Part shown: one piece after another, positions 49,601-58,769 of the stretch | How the letters are laid out: each line of letters opens with the position of its first letter | How positions within the stretch are numbered: the stretch's first letter is position 1 | Source: Hafnia alvei | GTDB lineage: Bacteria; Pseudomonadota; Gammaproteobacteria; Enterobacterales; Enterobacteriaceae | Reading direction: 5' to 3' | Length of the DNA stretch: 64,000 nucleotides | Assembly: GCF_034424155.1 (NCBI RefSeq) | Contig: NZ_CP139992.1 | Location: forward strand, 3,922,012 to 3,986,011 | Notes under the pieces: model-generated | What the model was told of the DNA's origin: nothing | Seen by the model: the letters and a program-made list of their open reading frames with translations, nothing else | The model's database searches: none | Made by a program: the position numbers and the translations under genes

Positions 49601-50245
49601 ATTATTACCAATGAAATAGTTGCTTTTTCCGTTATATAACGAGGCGAGCGCTTGATACGCAGTCTCATAGTGAAGAATTTTAGCATTCGGAAATGAAGCT
49701 TTTACAAACTGTTCGCTAGGATAACCCTCTGCAATAGCAATGGTTACCGGACTATCCGTATGTAGCGGTTGCATAACATTTTTTTGCGTGGTGACTAAGG
49801 CTGGATAGGCGCTTACCATTGGCAAAGATGCAATAAATGGTGCCACGGCATTAAAATTTGTTCTAAGCGAAGTCAGCACTAGATCAGCTTTACCTGTTTT
49901 GACTGCATTCAAAGCAAACTCTTCGCTTTCATAGCGGTCAATTTTAACGTTGATACCCAACGCTCTCTGCAACAAAGACAGATATTCAGCATTCATCCCA
50001 CGGAAACGACCAGAGGAACTATCCAACATCAGCGGTGGCGACTCAGGGGAATAGACAGCCACAACTAAGGTTTTTTTCTTCGCCAGCTACAACTGCTCAG
50101 CAGTGCTCAATTTGAGATTAGGGAGCATGGGCCCGCTATTACTGAAAATCTCAAGCCTTATGGGTTCTTTACCAGCAATTGCACCCTGAGCAACGAATAG
50201 CGTTCCAATGAAAAACAGAGTAAATCTGAGCAAGCGTTGCAGCAT
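46652..50245 (-). pseudogene. evgS: Hybrid sensor kinase EvgS, interrupted by one amber codon
   Basis: From the ATG at 50245, which starts a clear signal peptide (MLQRLLRFTLFFIGTLFVAQ, GAIA), the frame is 1198 codons including the stop, as in E. coli EvgS (1197 residues), except for TAG at 50087-50089 (codon 53). After it the frame is open (1136 residues from GTG 50062). Two periplasmic SBP_bac_3-type domains, one transmembrane helix (about residue 478-498 of the open part), a PAS domain, HisKA (SMSHEIRTP), HATPase (GSGLGLLICREL), receiver (DLVITDVNMPNMDG) and Hpt (MHMHRINGTA) follow. Without suppression the signal peptide is lost and the product could not reach the membrane correctly. Paired with evgA. 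Confidence 0.88.
50087..50089 (-). other. In-frame amber codon (TAG) in evgS
   Basis: The frame reads STAEQL-TAG-LAKKKTLVVAVYS. In E. coli EvgS the same place reads LSNKELRWLASKKNLVIAVH as I recall it, so TAG aligns with a Trp (TGG). One G-to-A change explains it. Both flanks are coding in the same frame. Confidence 0.85.
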
Positions 50246-50249
50246 AAAA

Positions 50250-50885
50250 TCAGCCAATTTTATTTCTATTTGATAAATTAAATAATTCCATCAGTGACTT
50301 ACACTCCAGTTTTTCCATTAGACGACTTTTGTAGGTACTTACTGTTTTGCTGCTAATATTCATCTCAGTAGCAATATGCATGTTATCCACGCCATTTAAA
50401 ATATAGCGCATAACTTTGATTTCTTGTGTTGATAAGGAATCCAGCTTTTCTTGCTCTGACGTTAACTTACCAACAAAGCTATCCAATGAAAAAGGAAAAT
50501 AACTATAGCCATTACGCGCAGCCTTTACCGCCGCCACAATATTAGACATGCCCTTTTTCTTGCTCACAAACGCGTTTGCCCCAGCATCAGCGCTACGCTT
50601 GCCATAGAAGCGATCGTTTTTAGCAGAAACCACCACGATAATGCAGCTATTTTGCTGTCGTCTTAGCTTCTCGACAACTTCGATTCCGCTCAGAACAGGG
50701 ATATCAATATCGACCACGACAATATCCGGCTGCATTTCTTTAATGACCTGCAGAGCTTCCGCGCCATCTCCTGATTCAGCAATCACGTTGATGTCATCAT
50801 TTTCCAGCAAATTTCTGATTGCCACTCTCGCCAGAGGATGATCGTCTATAATTATAGCGCTCAACTTGTTATTTTCACTCAACAT
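50250..50885 (-). CDS. evgA: Response regulator EvgA (NarL/LuxR type)
   Basis: 211 residues from the ATG at 50885 (MLSENNKLSAIIIDDHPLAR); longer upstream frames add 43 residues foreign to the family. Receiver domain with the phospho-Asp in IVVVDIDIPVLSG and the switch Lys in VSAKNDRFYGK. The LuxR-type HTH has LSTQEIKVMRYILNG and SSKTVSTYKSRLMEKLECKS. In E. coli EvgA activates acid-resistance genes (ydeO, gadE). Here it sits among gad and adi genes and ends 4 bases before the evgS start. Confidence 0.94.
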   Translation of the reverse strand: MLSENNKLSAIIIDDHPLARVAIRNLLENDDINVIAESGDGAEALQVIKEMQPDIVVVDIDIPVLSGIEVVEKLRRQQNSCIIVVVSAKNDRFYGKRSADAGANAFVSKKKGMSNIVAAVKAARNGYSYFPFSLDSFVGKLTSEQEKLDSLSTQEIKVMRYILNGVDNMHIATEMNISSKTVSTYKSRLMEKLECKSLMELFNLSNRNKIG

Positions 50886-51539
50886 TGCTACCTCAAAAAT
50901 AAGCCGTACTGTATTGATAAATATAGAGGAAAACCTCAACAGCGATTTCAGCAATGGCGAAGGCCATAACGTTTTTCGTGATGAGAGCCCTATCACTTTT
51001 ATTGATGTAGACAACCTTGAACACGCCTTATCGGCTCCAGCTTTGCGAGGGAGGGTTCATTGATTGCAAACAAGAAGCACGCTACAACGTCATCTTATAA
51101 ACAAAAGAATAGTAATATGTTCTCGATAGCGCGAATGTAGAATTGAGTTGATTATATGCTAATAAAATAAACAGTAGCTAAATGAAACCATTAGTTTATA
51201 TATTCCACATGCTTAATTTTATTTGTTACCCACTGCTTGGGGCTACATTATTCCCTCATATATCTTATACATACGCCACCTGATACCTACAAGCGTAGGA
51301 CGCCACCTACCCATAAAAAACGCTGAGTCTTATATATTTGCATTACTGCAACAGTTATAGTTTTCTACATAAACTTCATTCACACACTTTTAATCCACCT
51401 CTAATCAGAACGACATCTGTTTATATTAGTGAGAGTTTAATATAGGCCCCACCGTAACTAAAAATATTAACACTCACTTAAATAACGTTGCTCAACCTAA
51501 TATTTAATTAAACAAATAGGAACCGTTAAGGTTATATAT
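50886..51539. other. Divergent evgA/adiC control region
   Basis: About 650 bases, AT-rich, with no supported gene. It must hold the evgA promoter on one strand and the adiC promoter on the other. A CCTAC-N4-GTAGG palindrome lies at 51286-51299, about 240 bases before adiC. Confidence 0.6.
51286..51299. promoter_or_regulatory. Palindromic box upstream of adiC (same pattern as gadB box)
   Basis: CCTACAAGCGTAGG, with arms CCTAC/GTAGG four bases apart, the same arms and spacing as the gadB-upstream site at 42191-42206. A shared regulator, most simply EvgA, is inferred. Confidence 0.55.
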
Positions 51540-52868
51540 ATGGCAATTGAATCAGATTCACATAAGGTAGGTCTCATACCTGTAACTTTAATGGTTTCAG
51601 GTAATATTATGGGGTCAGGTGTTTTTCTCCTTCCTGCAAACCTAGCATCCACGGGCGGCGTTGCTATTTATGGTTGGCTGGTCACCATCATTGGGGCTTT
51701 AGCGCTATCCATGGTGTACGCAAAAATGTCCTCGCTGGATGCCAGCCCTGGCGGATCTTATGCCTATGCTCGTCGCGCTTTCGGCCCATTCATTGGATAT
51801 CAAACTAACCTGCTGTATTGGCTAGCCTGTTGGGTCGGTAACATTGCCATGGTTGTTATCGGCGTTGGCTATCTCAGCTACTTCTTCCCTGCGCTAAAAG
51901 ACCCCATGATCATGACGCTGACCTGCGTTTTAGTTCTCTGGTTCTTTGTTATTTTGAACATTATCGGCGCAAAAATGATAACGCGCGTGCAGGCTGTAGC
52001 AACGGTGCTAGCACTGGTTCCTATTCTGTCAGTGGCTATTTTTGGCTGGTTCTGGTTCAGCGGCGATACCTATATGGCCGCATGGAACGTCAGTGGGAAA
52101 GGTACGCTGGGCGCCATTCAAAGCACCTTGAACGTTACGCTATGGTCATTTATCGGCGTAGAGAGCGCGTCCGTTGCTGCTGCCGTGGTAAAAAACCCGA
52201 AGAAAAACGTCCCAATTGCCACCATTGGTGGTGTACTGATTGCCGCCGTTTGCTACGTACTCTCGACCACCGCCATTATGGGTATGATCCCGAATGCAGC
52301 GCTGCGTGTTTCAACCTCTCCGTTCGGTGATGCCGCGCGTATGGCATTGGGTGAAACCGCGGGCGCTATCGTGACATTCTGTGCCGCAGCCGGTTGCCTT
52401 GGTTCATTAGGTGGCTGGACATTACTTGCCAGCCAAACCGCTAAAGCAGCCGCTGACGATGGTCTATTCCCACCAATCTTCGCTAAAGTGAATAAAAAAG
52501 GTGTTCCGGTACAAGGTCTTATTGTGATCGGCATTCTGATGACAATATTCCAAGTCGCTTCGATATCGCCTAATGCAGCTGCGCAATTTGGTATTGTCTC
52601 TTCAGTTTCCGTTATTTTTACCTTAGTACCTTATCTTTACACCTGTGCAGCGCTCCTGCTTGTGGGACACGGTCACTTAGGAAATCAAAAAGGGTTATTT
52701 GCGTTTATCACATCGGTTGCCTTTGCTTATTGCATATGGGCTGTTATTGGCTCCGGCGCACAAGAAGTCATGTGGTCGTTTGTTGCGTTAATGGTCGTAA
52801 CCGCACTCTACTCTTTAAATTACAACCGAACACACAAAAATCCATTCCCGCTGGATGTTCAAGCTTAA
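51540..52868 (+). CDS. adiC: Arginine/agmatine antiporter AdiC
   Basis: 442 residues, APC superfamily with twelve helices. It follows E. coli AdiC almost residue for residue ([59 protein letters not shown], containing the Trp and Glu of the substrate gate). This excludes the related CadB and PotE. It imports arginine and exports agmatine in extreme acid resistance. adiA follows, so the two form an operon; in E. coli they are separated by adiY. Confidence 0.96.
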   Translation: MAIESDSHKVGLIPVTLMVSGNIMGSGVFLLPANLASTGGVAIYGWLVTIIGALALSMVYAKMSSLDASPGGSYAYARRAFGPFIGYQTNLLYWLACWVGNIAMVVIGVGYLSYFFPALKDPMIMTLTCVLVLWFFVILNIIGAKMITRVQAVATVLALVPILSVAIFGWFWFSGDTYMAAWNVSGKGTLGAIQSTLNVTLWSFIGVESASVAAAVVKNPKKNVPIATIGGVLIAAVCYVLSTTAIMGMIPNAALRVSTSPFGDAARMALGETAGAIVTFCAAAGCLGSLGGWTLLASQTAKAAADDGLFPPIFAKVNKKGVPVQGLIVIGILMTIFQVASISPNAAAQFGIVSSVSVIFTLVPYLYTCAALLLVGHGHLGNQKGLFAFITSVAFAYCIWAVIGSGAQEVMWSFVALMVVTALYSLNYNRTHKNPFPLDVQA

Positions 52869-52880
52869 TAACAACACTAA

Positions 52881-52943
52881 GTGGCCTAGTTATCACTAGG
52901 CCACAAAAAGTTATTTAATAGTTTATTTAATAGTTTATTTAAT
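52881..52943 (+). other. adiC-adiA junction: perfect hairpin and 12-nt triple repeat
   Basis: GTGGCCTAGT (52881-52890) and ACTAGGCCAC (52895-52904) form a 10-bp perfect stem-loop with no T run. It is followed by AGTTATTTAAT and two copies of AGTTTATTTAAT (52909-52943), just before the adiA ribosome site. The hairpin may set relative adiC/adiA mRNA levels. Confidence 0.6.
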
Positions 52944-52961
52944 TAATAGATAGGACTAAAC

Positions 52962-55268
52962 ATGATTGAATTAAATCATCTCAAAAAACGTAAAGTACTA
53001 GTGGTAAATAGTGACATTACAAATAAAAACACTGCTAATGGGCAGTCCATCTGTAATTTAATCGAGGCTCTAGAAGAAAGAAACCTCTCGGTTATCGTTG
53101 CAACAACCTATAACGATGGAATAGCGAGCATTACCTCTGACGCCTCTATTTGCTGTGTATTCGTAGATTGGACCTCTGAAGAGGATAATGCTGATTCACA
53201 CAGCCAAGCATTAAAATTGTTGCAAGAAATTCGCCGTCGAAATAAAACAGTGCCGGTATTATTGATGGCAGAGCATGCCTGCCTCGAGACGCTAACGCTC
53301 GAAACGATGGAGTTAGCGAATGAATTTATCTGGATGCAAGAAGACACCGCAGAATTCATCGCTTCGCGCAGCATCGCGTTAATCAAAAAATATTTCGACC
53401 AGCTATTACCACCTTTCACAAAAGCCTTATTCAACTACACCAACGGCTCGCCTGAATATTCATGGGCAGCACCCGGTCATCAGGGCGGTGTTGCGTTTAC
53501 CAAATCGGCGGTTGGTCGTGAGTTCCTTGATTTCTTCGGCGAAAATCTTTTCCGTACCGATACCGGAATTGAACGTGATTCGCTCGGTTCGCTGCTCGAT
53601 CACAGCGGCCCAATCAAAGACTCCGAAGCCTATGCTGCCAGAGTATTTGGTGCCCACCAAAGCTATTCCGTTCTGAATGGCACATCAGGTTCTAACCGTG
53701 CCGTCATGTCAGCCGTCGTTGGGGAGGGCCAATTTGCGCTCTGTGACCGTAACTGTCATAAATCTATCGAGCAAGGGCTGGTGATGACCGGCGGGATCCC
53801 GGTGTTCTTCATTCCAACACGTAACCGTTTTGGCATCATTGGGCCGATCCCTAAGTCACAGTTCCAACCAGAATCTATCCAGCAGAAAATCGATGCGCAT
53901 CCACTGAAACAGCTTGCCGTTGACCCTAAACCGGTTTATTCCGTGGTCACCAACTGTACTTACGACGGTATGTGCTACAACGCAAAACAGGCTCAAGATC
54001 TTCTGGCTGAGAGCGTCGATACTATTCATTTTGATGAAGCTTGGTATGCCTATGCACGTTTTAATCCACTCTATCGCGATCGTTTCGCGATGCGTGGAAA
54101 TCCTGCAGAGCATGACGCAGCCGGTCCAACGGTATTTGCCACGCAGTCTACCCATAAGCTTTTAGCGGCGCTTTCTCAGGCTTCCTACATTCACATTCGT
54201 AATGGCAAAAAACCCATTGAACACTCGCGTTTCAATGAGTCTTACATGCTGCAATCCACCACCTCACCGCTGTATGCCATTATCGCGGCCAATGAAATTG
54301 GTGCAGCCATGATGGATGACCAACAAGGTGAAGCGCTGACTCAGGAAGTGATTGATGAGGCAGTAGATTTCCGTCTTGCACTCGCAAAAGTTCACGCCGC
54401 CTTTGCCGCTAAAGGGGAATGGTTCTTCTCTCCGTGGAATGCGCCAGACGTGATTGATGCTGAAACGGGCAAAAAAGTGCCGTTCATGAGTGCGTCTAAA
54501 GAACAGCTAACCACCGATCCTGAGTGCTGGGTGCTTCGTCCGGGCGAAAACTGGCATGGTTTTGAACAGCTGGAAGACGATTGGTGCATGCTCGACCCAA
54601 TCAAAGCCGGCATTTTAGTACCAGGCATGGGCGACGACGGCGAGATGCAGGAAACCGGTATTCCTGCCGCTGTTGTAACCGCATTCCTGTATCAGCACGG
54701 CATCGTTCCGTCGCGCACTACAGATTTCATGGTGTTATGCCTGTTCTCCGTGGGGATCACCAAAGGCAAATGGGGAACATTAATTAACGTTCTGATCGAA
54801 TTCAAAAAACACTACGACAGCAATACGCCGCTGTCAGTCTGTCTGCCTGACCTTGCCGCCTCTCATGCTGAGAACTATGCCGGTATGGGCATGAAAGATC
54901 TGTGTGATGAGATGTTTGCCTACATGAAAACCAGCCAGATGGATAAGCTTCAGGCAGCCGCCTTCAGCCATATTCCAACGCCGGTTAAACTTCCTCGCGC
55001 CGCATTCCAAGATCATATGGCCGGACGCTGCGAATTACTGTCGCTTGATAAACTTGCAGGGCGTATTTCCGCCGTTGGGGTGATCCCTTACCCGCCGGGT
55101 ATTCCGATTGTGATGCCAGGCGAAAGCTTCGGCACCACTGAGCAACCATGGCTGCAATATATTTATAGCATTGCGAAATGGGGCAAAAAATTCCCAGGTT
55201 TCGAAAAAGAGCTTGAAGGCGCTGAGCTGAAAGATGGCCAATATTATATATGGGCACTAAAAAACTAA
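52962..55268 (+). CDS. adiA: Acid-inducible arginine decarboxylase AdiA
   Basis: 768 residues, group III PLP decarboxylase: N-terminal wing/receiver-like domain (about 1-150), PLP domain and C-terminal domain. The PLP Lys is in FATQSTHKLLAALSQASYIH. NCTYDGMCYNAKQAQDLLAE and HFDEAWYAYARFNPLY match AdiA (E. coli, about 755 residues) better than lysine or ornithine decarboxylases. It converts arginine to agmatine, consuming a proton. It partners with AdiC encoded upstream. Ribosome site AGGA precedes the ATG. Confidence 0.94.
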   Translation: MIELNHLKKRKVLVVNSDITNKNTANGQSICNLIEALEERNLSVIVATTYNDGIASITSDASICCVFVDWTSEEDNADSHSQALKLLQEIRRRNKTVPVLLMAEHACLETLTLETMELANEFIWMQEDTAEFIASRSIALIKKYFDQLLPPFTKALFNYTNGSPEYSWAAPGHQGGVAFTKSAVGREFLDFFGENLFRTDTGIERDSLGSLLDHSGPIKDSEAYAARVFGAHQSYSVLNGTSGSNRAVMSAVVGEGQFALCDRNCHKSIEQGLVMTGGIPVFFIPTRNRFGIIGPIPKSQFQPESIQQKIDAHPLKQLAVDPKPVYSVVTNCTYDGMCYNAKQAQDLLAESVDTIHFDEAWYAYARFNPLYRDRFAMRGNPAEHDAAGPTVFATQSTHKLLAALSQASYIHIRNGKKPIEHSRFNESYMLQSTTSPLYAIIAANEIGAAMMDDQQGEALTQEVIDEAVDFRLALAKVHAAFAAKGEWFFSPWNAPDVIDAETGKKVPFMSASKEQLTTDPECWVLRPGENWHGFEQLEDDWCMLDPIKAGILVPGMGDDGEMQETGIPAAVVTAFLYQHGIVPSRTTDFMVLCLFSVGITKGKWGTLINVLIEFKKHYDSNTPLSVCLPDLAASHAENYAGMGMKDLCDEMFAYMKTSQMDKLQAAAFSHIPTPVKLPRAAFQDHMAGRCELLSLDKLAGRISAVGVIPYPPGIPIVMPGESFGTTEQPWLQYIYSIAKWGKKFPGFEKELEGAELKDGQYYIWALKN

Positions 55269-55289
55269 GTCGCTCTGTAAAATAACCTA

Positions 55290-55325
55290 TAAAAGAGATT
55301 CTTAATGAATCTCTTTTATTTCATT
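55290..55325 (+). terminator. Terminator after adiA
   Basis: TAAAAGAGATTC (55290-55301) and GAATCTCTTTTA (55307-55318) form a 12-bp perfect stem with a five-base loop, followed by TTTCATTTC. Confidence 0.85.
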
Positions 55326-55373
55326 TCTATTAACCCCTCGTGATTTTATGAAAAATTCTATGCAGAAACTTAT

Positions 55374-55667
55374 ATGCAGAAATTAGCGACTAAATACATC
55401 AAGTTCCATTCAGAAAAAGCGATCGGTTTAGTTGTTATTATTCTGTCCCTAACGGGTTGTTCCTGTGCACCATCAATAGTTCTGTTTGGCGCATCTTTTC
55501 CTGACTGGCTGATATGTTCAGGCATTGGCGTTATTGCTATGACACTCATGCACACAATGTTAAGGAAAGGCGAACACCAGTGCTGGCTTGAGCCTGCCGT
55601 GATTGTCTATCCCTGTGTTACCGCTCTCAGCGCAATGTTGACTTGGTTGTTGTTTTTTACCCATTAA
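55374..55667 (+). CDS. YtcA-family lipoprotein
   Basis: 97 residues. A hydrophobic N-terminus ends in a lipobox (SLTGCSC), with two further hydrophobic segments after it, as in YtcA. ytcA precedes mdtN-mdtO-mdtP in E. coli. An ATG at 55374 fits the family; other in-frame starts lie just upstream. Function is unknown; the association with the efflux genes 12 bases downstream is conserved. Confidence 0.82.
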   Translation: MQKLATKYIKFHSEKAIGLVVIILSLTGCSCAPSIVLFGASFPDWLICSGIGVIAMTLMHTMLRKGEHQCWLEPAVIVYPCVTALSAMLTWLLFFTH

Positions 55668-55679
55668 GAGAAATACAGA

Positions 55680-56699
55680 ATGTCCCTTAAGAATAAGTTT
55701 TATATTTGCTTGCTCGTATTTTTAACGTTAATTGCGCTATGCATTGTGATGTTAAAGATCGATGAAGCCCCACAGACTGACGATGCATATATCTATGCCG
55801 ATACCATTAATGTGGTTCCTGTAATTGAAGGGCATATAGTGACGATCCCCGTCAAAGATAATCAGCTGGTTTCCAAAGGCGATCTGCTGTTTAAAATCGA
55901 CCCAAGACCCTATGAGCATGCCATTGAATCTGGTACCGCTCAGCTTGCTACCTTAGATGAACAAATAAAGCTCGCACAGCGAACCATTGATGCCCAGCAA
56001 TACAATGCTCAGGCCGTTTCAGCGAAAGAAGCCAGCGCCAAAGAGAACTACCTGCAGGCACTCAGCACTTATCAACGTATATTGGCGCTTCAAGGCAAGG
56101 GATATGTTTCCGCGGAAGAGTTTGATCAAGCTAGAACGGCAAAAAATAGCGCCGAGGCTATGTATAAAGCCTCTCGCAGCGAAGTAGAACAGGCCAAATC
56201 AGCGGTAAGCAGCGTAGATGCACTCATTGCACAGCGTAAGGTTGTTTGTGTGGACATCGCAAAAGCCCAGTTAAACCTTGAATACAGTGAGATTCGTGCG
56301 CCTTTCGATGGTCGAGTAACATCTCTAAATACCACGATTGGGCAATATGCCTCGCCGCAGCAGCCGGTAATGACGCTCATTGATACCCAAGCATGGTATG
56401 TGGTGGCTAATTTTCGTGAAACCGACCTAAAAAATGTCTGTAATGGCGTTCCCGCGCGCATATACGTCATGGGCGATACCGGTAAATCCTTTAGCGGCAG
56501 CGTTGATTCCATAGGCTACGGCGTATCTCCTCAAGATGGCGGCGTGAGCAACGGCCTCCCGTCAGTAGCACGCACCATCAACTGGGTGCATGTATCCCAA
56601 CGCTTTCCTGTCAAAATTCGCGTCGATAACCCAGAACCTGCGCTATTTCGCGTTGGTGCCTCGGCGATTGCCATCGTCTATCGAGATACCGCACCCTAG
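55680..56699 (+). CDS. HlyD/EmrA-type efflux periplasmic adaptor (MdtN-like)
   Basis: 339 residues. One N-terminal membrane anchor (about 7-26) is followed by a biotinyl-lipoyl half (VVPVIEGHIVTIPVKDNQLV SKGD region), a coiled-coil hairpin (about 85-190), the second lipoyl half, and the beta-barrel (LNLEYSEIRAPFDGRVTSLN). It matches MdtN in length (343) and context. As a membrane-fusion protein it would couple the FUSC pump to an outer-membrane channel, but none is encoded here. Confidence 0.88.
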   Translation: MSLKNKFYICLLVFLTLIALCIVMLKIDEAPQTDDAYIYADTINVVPVIEGHIVTIPVKDNQLVSKGDLLFKIDPRPYEHAIESGTAQLATLDEQIKLAQRTIDAQQYNAQAVSAKEASAKENYLQALSTYQRILALQGKGYVSAEEFDQARTAKNSAEAMYKASRSEVEQAKSAVSSVDALIAQRKVVCVDIAKAQLNLEYSEIRAPFDGRVTSLNTTIGQYASPQQPVMTLIDTQAWYVVANFRETDLKNVCNGVPARIYVMGDTGKSFSGSVDSIGYGVSPQDGGVSNGLPSVARTINWVHVSQRFPVKIRVDNPEPALFRVGASAIAIVYRDTAP

Positions 56700-56710
56700 A
56701 GGAAATCAGA

Positions 56711-58678
56711 ATGAAATCATTTGACCTCTTCGTCTCTCGATTTTATCAGGGGCTTGGGTTTTATCCGGGCCGAGCAAACCAGATCCTGCGAACCACCGTG
56801 GCCTGTATCATTGTGGTTATTCTCAGCCAAACGTTACAGATCCCCGATCTAGCGCTATCACTTATCGTGGTCTTTTTTGTCACCCAAACCAATATTGTAG
56901 TAACCAAGCTCACCGGCCTGTTTTTTATTATCTCTATCGCGCTGGCCGTAGCAACGTCGCTGTTAATTTTAAAAATAACCTGGGACGTGCCTTTTTTACG
57001 CATTTTACTGGCATCATTGGTGGCCTTTATTAGTCTATTTATGATGCGAGCCTCAAAGTATGGCGTGATATTCTACTTAGTCGCTCTGATCGTTATTTTT
57101 TCACAAAGTTTTGTTGATGTGAGTTCAGATTCAGAAGAGATCATCAGAAATATCTTGTGGGTATGGGTGGCGATGAGCTATGCCATTGCAGTTACTCTCA
57201 TTATTAATGCTTTATTTCTTCCCTCAGAGCCTGAGAAATTACTCAATAAAACGCTTATATCGCAACTTAACCATATAGCGGACCTCTTAACTCCTGACAA
57301 TGAACTCAAGAGAAAAGAAAATACCCTCGCCTCGATTGGTCAAGATTTACAATCGCTGTATAAACTACTGCAATATACCAAATCCCGCGATCGATTAAGT
57401 TCCAGCGATCATACGGCGCAATTAGCGATGGTAACAATGGTTTCTGAAATGCGCTCTCTTTCGTGCCATTTGCCAGTGGAGATAATTAACCAAAAATCCC
57501 GTGATACAGCCTTAAGGATTAAGTCTGTTTGTGAAGTTATGATAGCCAGTTTAAAAAATCACTCAGCACCTCTTACGCCAGATGCTATTAATACGAATAT
57601 AGGAGATACAACCCTACGTGAAATGGCAAAGGTGATAAATAATTACGATCAAAATAAAAATGTCTCTTACGACAATAGCCCGAGCCAAAAGAAAAATTTC
57701 TCATTCTTCGTTCCTGATGCATTCTCAAATAAAATCTATGTTACCTATGCATTAAAAACATTACTTAGCGCGTTGATTTGCTATATTTTTTATACCGCCA
57801 CAGACTGGTTTGGTATTCACACCATCATGCTAACCTGCCTCGTTGTTGCCCAGCCAGGTTTAGGCAAAACACAGCGAAAAATCACGCTACGTTTATTAGG
57901 TGCTATTGCTGGAAGTATTGCGGCACTGATTGCCATTGTTTTTATTCTGCCAAATTTAACCACGCTATTTGGGCTGCTATTACTTTCAGCGCCTATTTTT
58001 ATACTTTGTTCATGGGTTGCCACTGGCCCAGAGAATATTAGCTATGCTGGCATCCAAATGCTGCTGACCTTCTCACTCGCCGTTCTCAATGGTTTTACGC
58101 CGGTCAGCGATCTCACCGAAGTACGCGACAGAATTGTCGGCGTCATTTTAGGCATTATTATCGCTGGGCTGATTCAAACCTTAATCAAGCCCGAAAGAAA
58201 TGGGGAAGTATTGCAGCTTAAGCTCGCTGGCCTAATGGACTTAATGAAAACCAGCCTATCCATGAAAAATGCTACCGAAGATAAACGAGGTGCATTAATG
58301 CTAAGCTTTAAAGAGTGTGAGGATTTAGCCACCGAGATTGCCCTTGAGCCCACTTGGATGAAAGCAGAAGGTTCCCATGATGGGACTTGTCAGAAGTTAC
58401 AGGAGGTTATGCAACAGGCAAAAAGCATGCTGATCAATACTGATGCGGTGGTGCTTTGGTGTCAGCAAAACGCGCCCGTTAACCCCGAAATTGGATGTTT
58501 TATCCAGCAAAATGTAGAAAATATCGGCGTTATAGTTAAGCGGCTAAAAACGGGGGAGAAAAACGATAATCTTACCGAACCTGATTTACCAGAGGATTTA
58601 TCTAAAAATACATCGGCTATGCTGACGTTGCTCAGTGATTCGATTGAGGATTTTTGTAATGGTATCAAAAAATTATAA
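56711..58678 (+). CDS. FUSC-family efflux protein (MdtO-like)
   Basis: 655 residues, fusaric-acid-resistance-like family. Two blocks of transmembrane helices (about residues 25-170 and 355-500) separate a cytoplasmic middle and C-terminal region. Conserved membrane motif IHTIMLTCLVVAQPGLGKTQ. E. coli MdtO is 683 residues. The start lies 11 bases after mdtN. An mdtP-like outer-membrane gene would be expected next, but the following gene is an oppositely oriented adhesin. Confidence 0.87.
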   Translation: MKSFDLFVSRFYQGLGFYPGRANQILRTTVACIIVVILSQTLQIPDLALSLIVVFFVTQTNIVVTKLTGLFFIISIALAVATSLLILKITWDVPFLRILLASLVAFISLFMMRASKYGVIFYLVALIVIFSQSFVDVSSDSEEIIRNILWVWVAMSYAIAVTLIINALFLPSEPEKLLNKTLISQLNHIADLLTPDNELKRKENTLASIGQDLQSLYKLLQYTKSRDRLSSSDHTAQLAMVTMVSEMRSLSCHLPVEIINQKSRDTALRIKSVCEVMIASLKNHSAPLTPDAINTNIGDTTLREMAKVINNYDQNKNVSYDNSPSQKKNFSFFVPDAFSNKIYVTYALKTLLSALICYIFYTATDWFGIHTIMLTCLVVAQPGLGKTQRKITLRLLGAIAGSIAALIAIVFILPNLTTLFGLLLLSAPIFILCSWVATGPENISYAGIQMLLTFSLAVLNGFTPVSDLTEVRDRIVGVILGIIIAGLIQTLIKPERNGEVLQLKLAGLMDLMKTSLSMKNATEDKRGALMLSFKECEDLATEIALEPTWMKAEGSHDGTCQKLQEVMQQAKSMLINTDAVVLWCQQNAPVNPEIGCFIQQNVENIGVIVKRLKTGEKNDNLTEPDLPEDLSKNTSAMLTLLSDSIEDFCNGIKKL

Positions 58679-58720
58679 TATTGAATTTTGAAGTCCGATC
58701 TAATTAGCGTTTTTATATAA

Positions 58721-58762
58721 AAAGCACAAGAGCGGTAGGGTTACTACCGCTCTTGTGGCTAA
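58721..58762 (-). terminator. Terminator of the inverse autotransporter gene
   Basis: CACAAGAGCGGTAG (58725-58738) and CTACCGCTCTTGTG (58744-58757) form a 14-bp perfect stem. On the minus strand it is followed by CTTTTTATAT. It also lies about 45 bases after the mdtO stop. Confidence 0.85.
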
Positions 58763-58769
58763 TTATTAT

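Noticed and set aside
51540-52868. Lysine/cadaverine antiporter CadB as identity
   Set aside because: The sequence follows AdiC through the N-terminal and gate motifs far more closely, and an AdiA-type decarboxylase follows.
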